In this document: positions 10,312-23,555 of the stretch, one piece after another | Layout of the letters: every line of letters begins with the position of its first letter | Numbering within the stretch: the stretch's first letter is position 1 | From: Cepaea nemoralis | Lineage: Eukaryota; Mollusca; Gastropoda; Stylommatophora; Helicidae | Assembly (NCBI GenBank): GCA_014155875.1 | Contig: JACEFZ010003482.1 | Location: forward strand, 115,001 to 179,000 | DNA length: 64,000 nt | Direction: 5' to 3' | The notes under the pieces: model-generated | What the model saw: only the letters and a program-made list of their open reading frames with translations | What the model was told of the DNA's origin: nothing | The model's database searches: none | Made by a program: the position numbers and the translations under genes

Positions 10312-10522
10312 TGGGACTATGCTGAATAAGTCTAAAGTCTAAACTGATATAGCAAAACCATTAACGAAAAGCTAGGGGGGACAATAAGAAAGCTTTCATG
10401 GAATCAAGACATGAAGAAAAGGTGCAGGACAGGACGCAAACAGAAATAAGGTAATACTAGCATAACAAGAATGTCTTTCTATTGAATCCGCATGACAAAC
10501 GAAACCGGGGCATACCTAACAT
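10310..10522. other. unassigned non-coding DNA
   Basis: No feature seen. Confidence 0.4.
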
Positions 10523-10622
10523 CACATCATCATCATCATCATCATCATCATTAAGTGCCTTGACGGCTGGCGTCGGCGATCATGTCTCTCCACAAATTGC
10601 GATCTCCGACGGCACAGATCTA
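10523..10622 (-). mobile_element. LINE B 3'-end fragment
   Basis: On the plus strand (atc)n is followed by ttaagtgccttgacggctgg and ctccacaaattgcgatctcc, the reverse complement of the LINE B 3' end seen at 62350-62420. Only about 80 bp of body remain. Confidence 0.7.
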
Positions 10623-10920
10623 TTCGTGTGTTGACACAAAATGAATTATATGGGAAGGACATGGAGAGAAGTGCAGAAGATAGCAAACAATAGGATTGCT
10701 TGGTGAGAGTTCTTTGAGGTCGTATGCTTCAATGACAGATCCTGCACAGAAAAGATAATATTGTGTGTTGCCCAGCGGTTTAAGCTGCACACAAACGTCT
10801 TTCGGTTGTCCTGTACTTACCTTGTCTAGTATTTTCCCACAACAGTCTAGTCTCTCTATTTCATCTCTTCTTCGTATGTAAGTCCCACGAATTTCATGTC
10901 GTTTTCTAATGGATTCCATG

Positions 10921-11545
10921 AGTTGAGTTGAGTTAAGAACTGACATCACTGCACTCAGGACATTCCCATGCGTGCTCCGTCCCCTCGTTCAACAGCCAGC
11001 CAAGAGTCATACTACTAATCGTTCCCACCGTTATCTGATTTAAATGTTCTCCTGGTCTTCCCTCTCAGTTTTGAAATTCTTCCAGAGCCCCTGCCGATCC
11101 CCCGCAATCTCATTCTTTCCACATACGGGTTCTCAGTCTTCTTCTTCTTCTTCTTCTTCTTCTTCTTCTTCTTCTTCTTCTTCTTCTTCTTCTTCTTCTT
11201 CTTCTTCTTCTTCTTCTTCTTCTTCTTCTTCTTCTGCTGCATTCATCCGGAGTTTTTTTTCGGACTTGATTGCGTTGTGCCTGTTTACAGCAGAGCTGCG
11301 TTCTTGCGCCGTTAGGCCGACACATCTGACTTCTGCGGGCATTTGTTGACCGGGTTAACCTTCCCGGGGGTTCTCAGTCTTCTCCCCCGCCTTCTCCACC
11401 TAGTCCCACAGGCGCACGCCCACCCACCCCATCCCCCCCCCCCCTTACCCATAGGCAATCTACCACCAAGAGGTGCATTCCTTGTCAGCCTATCAGTCTG
11501 TTCATTCCCCCGCACTCCCGCAAGGCCAGGGCAAAATATCCATAC
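10921..11545 (-). mobile_element. LINE E 3' fragment (RNase H end), split by an insertion
   Basis: The minus strand encodes the LINE E C-terminal part: WIFCPGLAGVRGNEQTDRL (RNase H-like) and then RMRLRGIGRGSGRISKLRGK, matching 14100-14440. The two parts are separated by a retroposon at 11143-11367. The 3' end carries a tail related to (TAACTCAAC)n at 10921-10937. The RNase H word has Leu where the 14.4-kb copy has His (CPGHV), a likely inactivating change. Confidence 0.75.
11143..11367 (-). mobile_element. 225-bp retroposon with (GAA)n tail
   Basis: The 16-bp phrase gggttctcagtcttct stands on both sides (11127-11142 and 11368-11383), an exact target-site duplication inside LINE E. On the minus strand the insert reads about 130 bp of body and then (gaa) for about 95 bp. 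No RT code is present. The open frames of poly-Ser, poly-Glu and poly-Lys here come from the triplet tail. Confidence 0.85.
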
Positions 11546-11587
11546 CTCTGGCAATGGGTTCGTTCGGCATCGGTCTTATTCTTCACA

Positions 11588-11720
11588 TTTACCTTTGCTG
11601 CCAGGCTAACCCAGCCTAGAATAGGTACCGGACAATGGATATTGTCCACGTGATACTGGACACATCGCCTACCTAGTGCAAAGTGATCTATAAAACACGA
11701 GTCTAGCACCATAGGCGGAT
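11588..11720 (+). mobile_element. SINE family S2, 3' part (copy 3)
   Basis: The words cccagcctagaataggtacc and cgtgatactggacaca match the S2 bodies at 2650 and 18600. The tRNA-like head is missing. Confidence 0.55.
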
Positions 11721-11779
11721 AGTCAGAGTATTACTTTGCTGATCCAGCATCTTCTGCAGCTTGTCTTGTTCCAGGTATA

Positions 11780-11980
11780 TTGGTGTTACCTTTCCTCTGG
11801 AATACACTAGACAGGCCAAGAGAGGGATCATGCTATATGGGCAACACATGGTCTCTACAATTCAGCCCAGGCTTTGTGTTATGGAGAAGGTATAACTCCA
11901 GTTTACACACTATCGTCTGTCAAGAAGGCAAGGTGCCAGTCAGCACCATATGCCCACTACCCGTAAATCAGTGAAAGTAT
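11780..11980 (+). mobile_element. LINE C leader remnant
   Basis: Sequence such as gggcaacacatggtctc and cagcccaggctttgtg aligns with the LINE C 5' leader at 28250-28310 and resumes with cgtaaatcagtg, as at 28326. Between them is a phrase, actatcgtctgtcaagaagg, that belongs to the 3' end of the LINE C copies at 17.0 and 33.8 kb. The piece therefore looks like a composite of both ends of one family. Confidence 0.55.
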
Positions 11981-11997
11981 TGATTACTTTCACTAAG

Positions 11998-13373
11998 GTA
12001 ATGTGTTCTTCTCTATCTATAACGAAGTAATAATGAGATAGATCAAAGAGAAGCTAGGAATACTATTCGGAGGTTATAAGATAAACAACATTTTCAATGC
12101 AGATGACAAAGTATTGCTTGCGGATAATGCAGCAGATCTACAACAGTTGTTGGATATTGTAGTAACAGAGAGTGCAAAGAAAGGACTCTTATTGAATATC
12201 AAGAAAACAGTAACAATGGTGATGTAAATGGAAACGGTGACACCAAAATGTGACATAGAAATAGAAGGTAAAATTATTAACCAATTGCATAGTTTTAAAC
12301 ATCTAGGGGCATTTATAACATCAGATGGAAGATGCACAACAGAGATTAAGAGGGGAATAGGGCAAGCAAAGCTGCATTTAGGAAAATGAAGAATATCCTA
12401 TGCAGCAAGTCACTATCATTGAATGTAAGAAAGAGAACGAACGAACGAACGGACTTTATTTTCAAAAGGTAACAAATTGGGCACTTACATTCGGCCCTTC
12501 CAATCACTCATCTTTCGTTCATCATCATAGTGCATAGGAAAACACATTGTCAAAATGCATTTTGTAAACAAAAACAATGCATATCACCATGTTATGAGAC
12601 ACATCCACTGCCCACCCATATATCCCCCATTCACCCCACATCCCCCAAACCCCACACACACACACACCCCCCAGGCACACATACATCCCCCACCCATCCA
12701 CCACATCCCCACACCTACACATCTCACCACCCACACACACCTCCCACCAACCACACATCCCATCCACCCACACCCCAAGTACACATACATTCTCCAGCTC
12801 ACACATCCCCCACCCACCTACACACATCTCCCCACCCACTCACATATCCTCCACCCGTCCCATTACCCACCAACAATCACCCACCCACATATCCTCCTCC
12901 ACCCACACAGCTCCAACCACCCAGCCAAGCATACATCCCTCAAGAGAGTGCGAAAGTGCTTTATAGTACCAATACTGCTGTATGGCAGTGACTCTTGGAA
13001 TGTAAATTAACACATTAGAAAGAAATTAGAAGAAACAGACATGTAGTTCCCGAGACGAATGTTATGAATTCCTTGGACTGCCAAAGTAACTAACAACGAA
13101 CGCCTGAAAGAGGCCAGTGAAACTAGAACATTATATACAACAATAAGAAAGAGACGAACAGCTTTCTTTGGTCATGTGATGAAAAGAGCGGCATTAGAAA
13201 ACATCGTGACACCTGGAAAGATCGAGGGGAAGAGAGGGAGAGGCAGACCAAGTGAAATGATGCTGGATGGATTGAGACGGTGGCATATAGGAACTATCAT
13301 CAGCAGAAAACCAAAGACCGAGATCTGTGTAAAGTCTTGAACACCTACGTCAGCCGCCATGGCACTTGATGAT
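11998..13373 (+). mobile_element. LINE B, 5'-truncated and interrupted
   Basis: The RT palm to C-terminus is readable in pieces: NADDKVLLADNAADLQQLLDI, then a TCT-GGR thumb region near 12310, then a gap at 12434-12947, then LLYGSDSW near 12970 and the family end HGT-stop near 13371. It contains many stops and frameshifts. The tail is (TGA)n at 13371-13430. The closest copy in the window is the minus-strand element at 61.6-63.4 kb. Confidence 0.8.
12434..12947 (-). mobile_element. CGAA-ended repeat inserted in LINE B, with CA/CCC-rich body
   Basis: LINE B reads gtaagaaagaga before the insert and aagagagtgc after it, giving a short shared aagaga at both edges. The insert starts with (acga)n and ggactttattttcaaaagg, as at 6833. 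From 12600 to 12930 it turns into a C/A low-complexity stretch of cccacaca-type repeats. Open frames over this stretch are composition artefacts. Confidence 0.65.
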
Positions 13374-13430
13374 GATGATTATGATGATGATGATGATGAT
13401 GATGACGATGATGATGATGACGATGATGAA
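13371..13430. repeat. (GAT)n microsatellite
   Basis: The 3' tail of LINE B, about 18 imperfect triplets with some gac. Confidence 0.9.
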
Positions 13431-13560
13431 TTTGTTCACCAAATACAGTATGTGTGTTAGCATTGGTTCTAGCAGATATCGGTTATGCAAGTAATTTTAT
13501 TTTAGTGTGAATTTCCCACGTGCTAACTGTGTGTTACAATTAAAATCGCTACCTCGGAGA

Positions 13561-13645
13561 GGATCATCATCATCAAGTTCCCTGCCGGCTATCGTGGGCG
13601 TTCATGACTCTCCGCAGATCTCTAAAGGCTATTCGTTTCACTTTG
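13561..13645 (-). mobile_element. LINE B 3'-end fragment
   Basis: Plus-strand catcatcatcaagttccctg and gttcatgactctccgcagatc correspond to the reverse complement of the LINE B end at 62340-62420. Only about 80 bp remain. Confidence 0.65.
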
Positions 13646-14078
13646 GTAAGCTTAGTTGTATTATCTTAGTACCTACCTTAAGGAATTCTTCGTATAACCT
13701 TGGACAGTCTGCTCACATTGTTCGTAAAATGGACGATGTATTAACGTGGCCACAAATATGAACTGGTATTCGAAATGCGGAGATATTGAAAAATGACACG
13801 AACTAACTGAACTGAAAAACGTGCAAATGAATCCGTTCTTGAAAATTTAACAAACAAGTAACATTTGTTAAAGTAATCAAATAACGAAGACTCGTGGTTT
13901 AGTTACGTCCTGAGACATGAATAAACACAAAAAAGAGTATTGGAGGGCATAATGGTGGGGGGGGAAATGTATAGGTCGATTGGGGACAATAGTTATGAAA
14001 CGGATAGGATAATATATATATCAATGCAGACGTATAGATGAATGCATAACACAACATAATGCTTGGAATATAGAGTAT
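13646..14078. other. unassigned non-coding DNA
   Basis: No gene seen. It ends at the tail of LINE E. Confidence 0.4.
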
Positions 14079-14079
14079 A

Positions 14080-17067
<2,988 letters not shown>

Positions 17068-17084
17068 GATATATATATATATAG

Positions 17085-17345
17085 TTAGTCGCGGTTCCAA
17101 CTTCACAGCAACGGGTCGTCCCCATTATGCTCGGTTCCTGTGCCAGTGAATATCACACAAAACGTTCCCCATTGCCCAATGTGAAAAGTGGAAAAGACAG
17201 GAGTCTCGACAAACAACAGCCCGCACAGATACACTGTGCATAATGCCGCCGCCAGAATGTCAACACAATAGTCCCCCACGAAATATCCAGTTCATTTCTG
17301 ATGGAATCGGCAGTCATTTTCCCATCTGGATGTTTCCTAGATGTT
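17085..17345 (-). mobile_element. possible mariner/Tc1-type transposase fragment
   Basis: The minus strand reads DGKMTADSIRNELDISWGT and then a shifted piece with CAGCCLSRLLS. This is like the second helix-turn-helix and the following CARWVP-type word of mariner transposases. No catalytic domain or inverted repeats are seen. The match is by eye and short. Confidence 0.3.
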
Positions 17346-17380
17346 CACCCACACAGTCCACGAAAATACATATATATATA

Positions 17381-17447
17381 TACAACACCTGCTAAAATCA
17401 AACGCGCTATCTCGTAACACCAAGATCACAATTTATCAAACACTGAT
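17381..17447 (+). mobile_element. LINE D fragment
   Basis: About 67 bp reading QHLLKSNALSRNTKITIYQTL, nearly identical to 45151-45219 in LINE D. No other part of LINE D is nearby. Confidence 0.7.
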
Positions 17448-17463
17448 GATTGGCATTCTTGTC

Positions 17464-17540
17464 TTCTCTTTGATCTCTCTATCAGTGTTACGTCGCTATA
17501 GAGAGAGAATAGATCCGATGACAACAGTCATCTACAACAG
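17464..17540 (-). mobile_element. LINE B fragment
   Basis: Plus-strand ctttgatctctctatcag and cgctatagagagagaatag resemble 62740-62790 (LINE B on the minus strand). A short relic fused to the LINE D piece. Confidence 0.5.
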
Positions 17541-17930
17541 TTATTCGTTCGCTCTTTGAGTTCCTCAAGCAGCTGCTGCTGTTTACGTGCGCAAATGAAT
17601 ACATATGAATATATTTCATATATTAAACAGGACATACATCTTCATGAGAATGATACTGTGTTGTCAAGAATAACCAAATCACAATAATTAACATACAAAT
17701 ACACAATTACGCTGGTGTTGTATATTGCCGAAAGTATGTATGCCTTTCAACTCTCTGCAACACAAGCGCTAGTAATGGTGTAATTAGTTGTGTATGCATT
17801 CAACTTAAATCTTTCCCTTTGTATATGAGACAGGAAGCATAAAACAACATTGAAACACTTATCATAATGTGGAACAGCTGTAGCAACGTATCGTGATTCA
17901 CGTGACAGACGATTTTGGCTAGAAAAGACT
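17541..17930. other. upstream region of the 18-kb gene
   Basis: No transposon or repeat seen; AT-rich single-copy looking sequence directly upstream of a TATA box. Confidence 0.4.
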
Positions 17931-17938
17931 GTAACCAT

Positions 17939-17977
17939 TATATAAACACCGTCGTTTTCACATTGACATATCAGTGT
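17939..17977 (+). promoter_or_regulatory. core promoter: TATA box and initiator
   Basis: TATATAAA at 17939-17946 is followed, 32 bases from the first T of TATAAA, by TCAGTGTG with the A at 17973, matching an animal initiator (TCA-type). The ATG at 18000 follows 27 bases later. Spacing is textbook for a pol II core promoter. Confidence 0.55.
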
Positions 17978-17999
17978 GTGTCTTCCGTGAGCTCAAACC

Positions 18000-18041
18000 A
18001 TGAACACAATTAAAGTTTTCATTTTCCTGGCCATGCTGTTT
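18000..18041 (+). CDS. exon 1 of a probable secreted-protein gene (signal peptide)
   Basis: The ATG follows ctcaaacc and starts MNTIKVFIFLAMLF; the exon ends at a consensus donor, ttt|gtaagt, in phase 0. The exon at 32267 has a strong acceptor in the same phase and begins IASALDPASS. Joined, they give a hydrophobic core (VFIFLAMLFIASA) with a signal-peptidase site after ASA obeying the -3,-1 rule. This fit across a 14-kb intron is the main reason to call a gene. The product would enter the secretory pathway. Alternative: translation running on to a second donor at 18083 (see next entry). Confidence 0.5.
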
Positions 18042-18210
18042 GTAAGTATTGTAACGAAATGTAAACTTAAATGTTACTGTAGGTGAGCATATTATCATTC
18101 ATCTCATTCCCTAACGACATAGCAATACGGCAAGACGATTCAGAAAGAAACTACAGTCATTCAAAGCTGCCTGTGACAAATTAGGTCTGCAAGGCTACAC
18201 CGGAAGATGA
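18000..18210 (+). other. alternative small-peptide gene model
   Basis: If the first donor is ignored, the frame continues SIVTK-CKLKCYC up to a second strong donor, tgtag|gtgagc, at 18083 (phase 2). A branch-point word ctaac (18111-18115) and an acceptor attcag at 18138-18143 give a 61-bp intron in matching phase; acceptors at 18122 and 18134 are also in phase. The second exon reads KKLQSFKAACDKLGLQGYTGR and stops at 18208-18210, and AATAAA lies at 18357-18362. The model encodes a 49-56 residue secreted cationic peptide with four cysteines and a C-terminal GR. It may be a coincidence inside intron 1; no function is assigned. Confidence 0.25.
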
Positions 18211-18494
18211 CAATACACAGCACAGGAAACGGGGAGCTCCTGCCTTTCAACAAGTGTGTTCTTTATGAAGCAAAGTAGGCGTGATTACTAACAGTGCTGC
18301 ATGTTCTCAAAACTCCACATAGAGTTGGCAACAAATGAAAACATGGACATGAATTCAATAAATGAAAATGTAATTCTGTATAATACAGCAATTGTAATTA
18401 TCACCAAAGAAAAATAATAACAATCAGAAAAGACCGTTATTGAAACTGTTTCACAAAATATTAGGGAGAGATACTATAGCATTGTGGGAGATGA

Positions 18495-18790
18495 GACAGC
18501 GCGGTGACTGGCAGGCTGGCCTGATGGCCTGGCTATCATGGGTTCGAATCCCCATCGAGGGTGCCTATTTTGTTCCATTGACTTGACCCCACAGGTCTCC
18601 CAGCCTAAAATGGAAACACGGAAATAGTCTGGGAAGTAAAGGCGCCCAGTGTGATATATACTACACCACTCCTGGACTGCCAGTTGTTCTATAAATATAT
18701 GAAACTAGCACATTTACTCAGCACATGTAAAGGCCTAGAAAAGACCCTGTGCCTTTTACTTTTACTATAATAACGTGAGATGTCTCCACA
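18495..18790 (+). mobile_element. tRNA-derived SINE, family S2 (copy 2)
   Basis: Possible box A TGGCAGGCTGG at 18509-18519 and clear box B GGTTCGAATCC at 18541-18551. The body has cagcctaaaatgg, gtctgggaagtaaagg and cagtgtgatata, aligned with copy 1 at 2565-2812. It ends in a T-rich tail. It lies in intron 1 of the proposed gene. Confidence 0.7.
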
Positions 18791-18799
18791 TTAACAAAT

Positions 18800-19640
18800 G
18801 GAAATACCACAAAAAGAGTCTCTTAGCTGGAAGTGCCAGGACCATCACATTCTTTAGACTTGTGTCCCCGGGGGAATAGGTGACCAATATTTCTTTCCCG
18901 TAGCGAACGTTGAGTGCAGGCATCGAAACTTGGTCCTTCCGTTGTCAGCGTAGCGTCCTAGAGTGATACCCGCTAGATTAACTGTTTTTTGTTTTTGTTT
19001 TAAGTTGCATATCCCTTACAGGACGTTGCAGTCAACACCAGCATTTTTCAGCTGTTGATGTTCTTGGCAAGAATACGCTCAGTAGTTTGCCATTGCTATC
19101 TGAGCGACCGGCTCACATACCCCTAAGTAACCAACGTGACGCGATCCGCTGCCGAATCTCGCGCAGTTGTGTTCCTCACGTGGATATACCGGATTACAGA
19201 GAAAGTCGATAACGCCTACCCCAGGGAGACCGGCTAAACAAAAGTAACTGTCAAATTAACTGTTACTCAAAGATTAAAGTCGCGTCACTACTCCCATGAA
19301 AGTTCTCCATTGATCGTTTGGATTGACCGGCTGAACCCATGTCCTAGAATGCTGTTCCCGTGTATCTGGAAAATGTTTCTTTCAGTCGAGCTAGGTTCAG
19401 CGTTGTCTTTTCTGTTCCATCATGCAAGCACTGAGTACATATCCAAACTTTCTGTCACATCCCCGTGAGCTTCCTCTCCATCAGTTGAATCATAACGTAA
19501 TGTGGGCGTGGGTATGTTTATCGCTTGACGTCATATGGGGGTTATCATTGTCGGACCTCTTCCATAGAATGTTATGATTGCCTCACATATTTCTATTCAT
19601 TGACATCTTATTCTTCTACCATCCATTCCCCATTTTGGTA
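18800..19640. other. intron-like unassigned DNA
   Basis: No gene seen. The stretch 18870-19250 has words such as gtgcaggcatcgaaacttgg and gtagcgtcctagag that look like an old SINE or LTR, but I could not match it to anything else in the window. Confidence 0.35.
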
Positions 19641-19664
19641 ATTAATTGACTTGGCTAATTATTG

Positions 19665-19930
19665 TAGCATCACGTTTTGGTTGTATCCTGTCGTTGATAT
19701 AATCACTGTTTATATTTTCTTGTTCAAGGAAAGTCCTTTTTGTGCACTGACTATTATTAAATGCCTAATACATGTAGCAGATCACTCACGTCTTCAGCCA
19801 TCAGTACACCCTGCATCAGTACAACGCATCAGCTTAACCTCCAAATCGTATCCCTGGTCCATTTTTCATCTCTCGTAATACGATTTCACTATCTAGAGAG
19901 AAGAGATCCGGTTACAAAATAGATCATTGT
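19665..19930 (-). mobile_element. LINE B relic
   Basis: Plus-strand ttgttcaaggaaagtcctttttgtgcactg and tagagagaagagatccggttac resemble 62585-62615 and 62765-62790 of the minus-strand LINE B. Diverged and rearranged, inside intron 1. Confidence 0.55.
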
Positions 19931-20641
19931 CTTCATCTTTTATTTATTACCTCTTCCTTCTTCTGCCTCTTCAATGGGGCATAGGCCCTCAAACAAGTTT
20001 CACACATCCGTCCTTTCTTTTTTCTATCTCCTCAGCTCCCTCCATGTCCTTCCAATATTATTTATCTCTGTAATTGTCTTTTCCGTGTGTTTTTAGGTCT
20101 CCCATTATTTCGTTTTCCTGTGCGTTCCCAACAAGAGAGTTTTATGTTCATATTGGCCCACACCCTCCCCTTTTCCTAATTGTATCTACATTGGGCAAAG
20201 TGAAGTTCCCGTTTAGCCCCCCTAACAGGGTAACGTGAAGCCATGGTAACAGGTGGTGGATTGGACTCGGGAGCAGCGGACAGATAGTTGTTGGTTATGG
20301 TTTCAAGTCAGTGACGGTGGGCAGAGGATCTCTCAATAGAAACAATGGCTACTGTCATCCGATCAGTATGGTTACTGCCAGGAAAGAAGAATGGTAGACT
20401 TCCCTCCTTTTGATTCCCGGGCAGAAGAGGCTCGTCAGCCTTGGTTGGTATCTCTTCTAAGAGAGGGAACTCTAAATCCTAAACCTTTGCTGCTTTGCGG
20501 GTATACCCATATGGCAAAGGTTTCGGAAGTAAACCCTGAGGACAAATCCGGAAATGGAGTCCGTAAGGCAGTTTCATGTTGTAAACAACATAGTTCTGGC
20601 AACTCCTGCGACGGCACCGATGCCAAGTTACATTGGCTACT

Positions 20642-21161
20642 TGTCAGAGTCTTGCTTTCAGCAATAACACAGGCTCGTAATCACCAACAAGTGTGATACA
20701 AAAACACGGTCACAGAATGACTTGACGTGACGCACTACACTTACAATGCAAACACTTAATTCACACAACTCTCTCATCGCAACAATTACATGTATCATAC
20801 AATTACAATGACGATGCAATAATACATTCAATAGATATATCAATACAATATACACAACTCACAGGCGCACAGTCTTCTATCTTCACACAGGCGTTCTCTC
20901 TATTGCGTTCATACACCCAAGTATACGAGCACCATTCATTCCCGTCTGTCTCGTCCAACACTCCCAAGCCGTCTGGCCGCTAACCCACTGTGAGTCTCGC
21001 TAGTCGGGGTTGCGTCCCTGCGTGGACTGCATGATCCACGCATTCACCGACTGGCTATTCCTGCCACAGTGTGGTTAGTGTCGCTCACAGGTGGACCCCT
21101 GGCCGTACTCGCCAGGCGTCGTTAACGACGACGCGGTAGAACTAATGGGGAGATTATGACA
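20642..21161 (-). repeat. GL1 3' LTR
   Basis: Direct repeat of 27684-28202. Plus-strand ends are tgtcagagtcttgc and gagattatgaca. Immediately right of it, ttctcccgctctcc is the complement of the polypurine tract. Confidence 0.9.
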
Positions 21162-22440
21162 TTCTCCCGCTCTCCTTTTCATGAAAGGGAAACCTTTCAT
21201 GTACTCTATATACATATGGGTTTATTTAATAAACCTGTCAGAATCGACCCATTATTTGTCATCTGACCTGACACTTTGGTTTATATTTGAAATATGCAAA
21301 TAATTGTAAATGCTGCTAAGAAGCAACAGTCATCAAGTACAATCCACTCGATGGGTTCTTACTTTAGTTGTAATATGACACAGCCAGTCCGGTAGCTATT
21401 CAGCGAACACGCAACTACCTCCCGACAGATAAAGAAAAATTGCAAAAACGACATGTCAGACTGCGAGCCGTCTTCCTATAAGATGACTCCAACATTTGAC
21501 CTCAACCTCATTTGGTTGGAAAGTCTCATGAAGGTCTACAACTTCGGTAATTAATACCATGCACAGGTGACGTCATCTTGATGTGTCACCAACCTGGCAA
21601 CCTGAGAATGGCTTCTATACATGTTACACATTATTACTAATTTCAATTGTTTCCCTTGAAACAATACAAAATCAATGGGGGATAATTTCAACATGCTGTC
21701 AAAGAAAATAAATTACATTAGAAAATCAATTTCTAAGCGTCATAGTTTGGTGCTTATTGACAATAGCGAACTAAATGTCACTACAATGAACAAGTTAATC
21801 AAGTTATGATTCTCAGATCACATCTATCAAAATCCTTACATACAATTTGCATATGTAAACTTTCAGCTCACAAAGTTTATATAAATCGTCAATTCTTTGT
21901 GAGGATGACACTATAGTCAGCTACTTTTCAAATAAATTTCATAAACACCGGAAATACACAGCTGGTGTGTTAAGTTGTAGATAACACAATGTTCTTCCAT
22001 CTGGATGTTACAGAAAGGAACGGAGAATACAGTTTGTAAGCACAGCTGCTGCATTAACTCTTTCATTCACAATATGGAATAAATGTTGTTCTGTAGAAAC
22101 CAGATGTCACAGTCTCTCTCGCACTGGTTAAAATACGTCGGAACACTCTGCAGGTCGCAGGTACTACGGATATTTGCAAAGTTCAAGTGAAGTAAGTCTT
22201 GAAATCACGTAGCACTGTTCGTTACAATGTTTATATATAATTAAAATAATGTTACCTTTCGAACACATACAACACAAGTATTCATCACACGTATTACTAT
22301 AATTATAAACTATATATATAGTATAGTTACATTGGGTCGTTGTCCCTATACAGCGTTACTGAAATACATTTCATAATGCGCCGTGTTGCTGAGCGTTATA
22401 TTACTCTGCAGATTTTTCATTCATCTGCTGTGTGCGCTCA
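21162..22440 (-). other. GL1 3' non-coding region
   Basis: There is no open frame. Positions 21162-21605 match, as reverse complement, most of the interior of the TRIM at 57394-58113 (for example gtcatctgacctgacactttgg and gatgactccaacatttgacc). The stretch therefore probably holds signals needed in cis for replication or packaging; the rest, 21605-22440, is AT-rich with no visible feature. Confidence 0.6.
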
Positions 22441-22444
22441 GGCA

Positions 22445-23555
22445 CCATTGGGCTTTTGGGTGTGTCGTAAGGACATCTGGAATAGAAGGTCAGCAATCGT
22501 ATTTTGAGTGCCAGAGATATGCCTGACTTCAAAACTGAAATCTTGCAATAACAGTGACCATCTTGCCACCCTGTGGTTGGTAGGCGATTCCCGTAGTGAT
22601 GATTTTTAACGTACTATTGTCTGTCTCTACTATGAAGTGTGTTCCAAGAAGGAATCTGGACAGTTTTCTAACCGAAAACACAAGAGCCAACGCCTCAATT
22701 TCCGGCGTCGACCAAAATCGCTCTCTGGTCTTTAATTTACGACTTACGTAATATACTGGATGGAGAATTTGATTGTGTTCCTGTAGAAGTACGGCCCCAA
22801 TCGCTACAGAGCTCGCGTCTGTTCTCAGCCTAAAAATAGTATCCAAACTTGGCAATTTTAGAATGGGGTTACTAGAAAAATAAGACAACACTTTAGTAAA
22901 TGTAGGTCTTAGGCATTCGCTGTGTACAATTTTGTTAGATTTGTCTTTCGTTAGTAGGTTAGTGAAACATTCTGTCAAAGTGGCAAAGTTTGGTATAAAC
23001 TGTCTGTAATAATTCAACAGACCTAGGACACTTCGCACTTCTTTCTTTGTGGTCGGAAGCGACAATTTCAGAATACGTGACACGATGTTATCGTCAGTAG
23101 TGACAAAGCCATTACAAATTTTATACCCCAAAAATGAAATTTCTTGGTAGGCAATGTCAACTTTCGATGGTTTGACTGTCAGTCCGTGCTGTCTGATGCG
23201 GTCAAATGTCTGTTCTAATGTTGTCACATGGTCTGTCATAGTCTTTGTATGTACACATATGTCGTCCATGTATGAAATAATATTCGGTATGTCTGTCAGA
23301 AGCAGTCTCGTCATCCGTACAAAGGTCGCCGGGGCATTAACTAGCCCGAATGGAAGCTTGCACCATTCGTATAGACCCCAGGGTGTGGCAAATTCTGTCA
23401 GATGTATGCTGTCACTATGTACCGGTATTTGCCAATATCCTTTGGTCATGTCCAGTTTTGTAAAGTATCTAGAATCTGTCAGTTCAGTCAGTATGTCTTC
23501 ACAGTTGCTCATTGGTTCTAAATCCAACTGTGTGATGCTGTTCAGTTTCCTATAG
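22445..23555 (-). pseudogene. GL1 reverse transcriptase and RNase H
   Basis: A 332-codon open piece (22529-23527) carries RT motifs FTKLDMTKGYWQIPV, LPFGLVNAPATF, catalytic YMDD in ISYMDDICVH and FLGYKI, then the connection domain and RNase H (LRTDASSVAIGAVLLQ, STPEIEALALV, ETDNSTLKI). A frameshift near 22600 moves the final RNase H words (LLLQDFSFEVRHISG) to another frame, and the join to the N-terminal RT part near 23555 needs a one-base shift (LCVDYRKLN is out of frame). No integrase follows RNase H. The enzyme would copy GL1 RNA to DNA in cytoplasmic particles. Confidence 0.85.

Noticed and set aside
10620..10949. A 109-codon minus frame
   Set aside because: Its start lies in the LINE E tail repeat, and it has no splice or promoter context.
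11015..11349. Poly-Ser, poly-Glu, poly-Lys and poly-Arg frames
   Set aside because: Translations of the (TTC)n/(GAA)n tail of a retroposon.
12525..13010. Pro/His/Thr-rich and Gly/Cys/Trp-rich frames on both strands
   Set aside because: Low-complexity C/A repeats; no codon pattern and the frames lie inside a repeat insertion.
18000..18210. Calling the small Cys-rich peptide a toxin or antimicrobial peptide
   Set aside because: Four cysteines and a signal peptide are not enough; no family framework is recognisable and the gene model itself is unproven.
20391..20696. A 101-codon frame as a gene
   Set aside because: It lies in the LINE C leader and continues across the GL1 junction.
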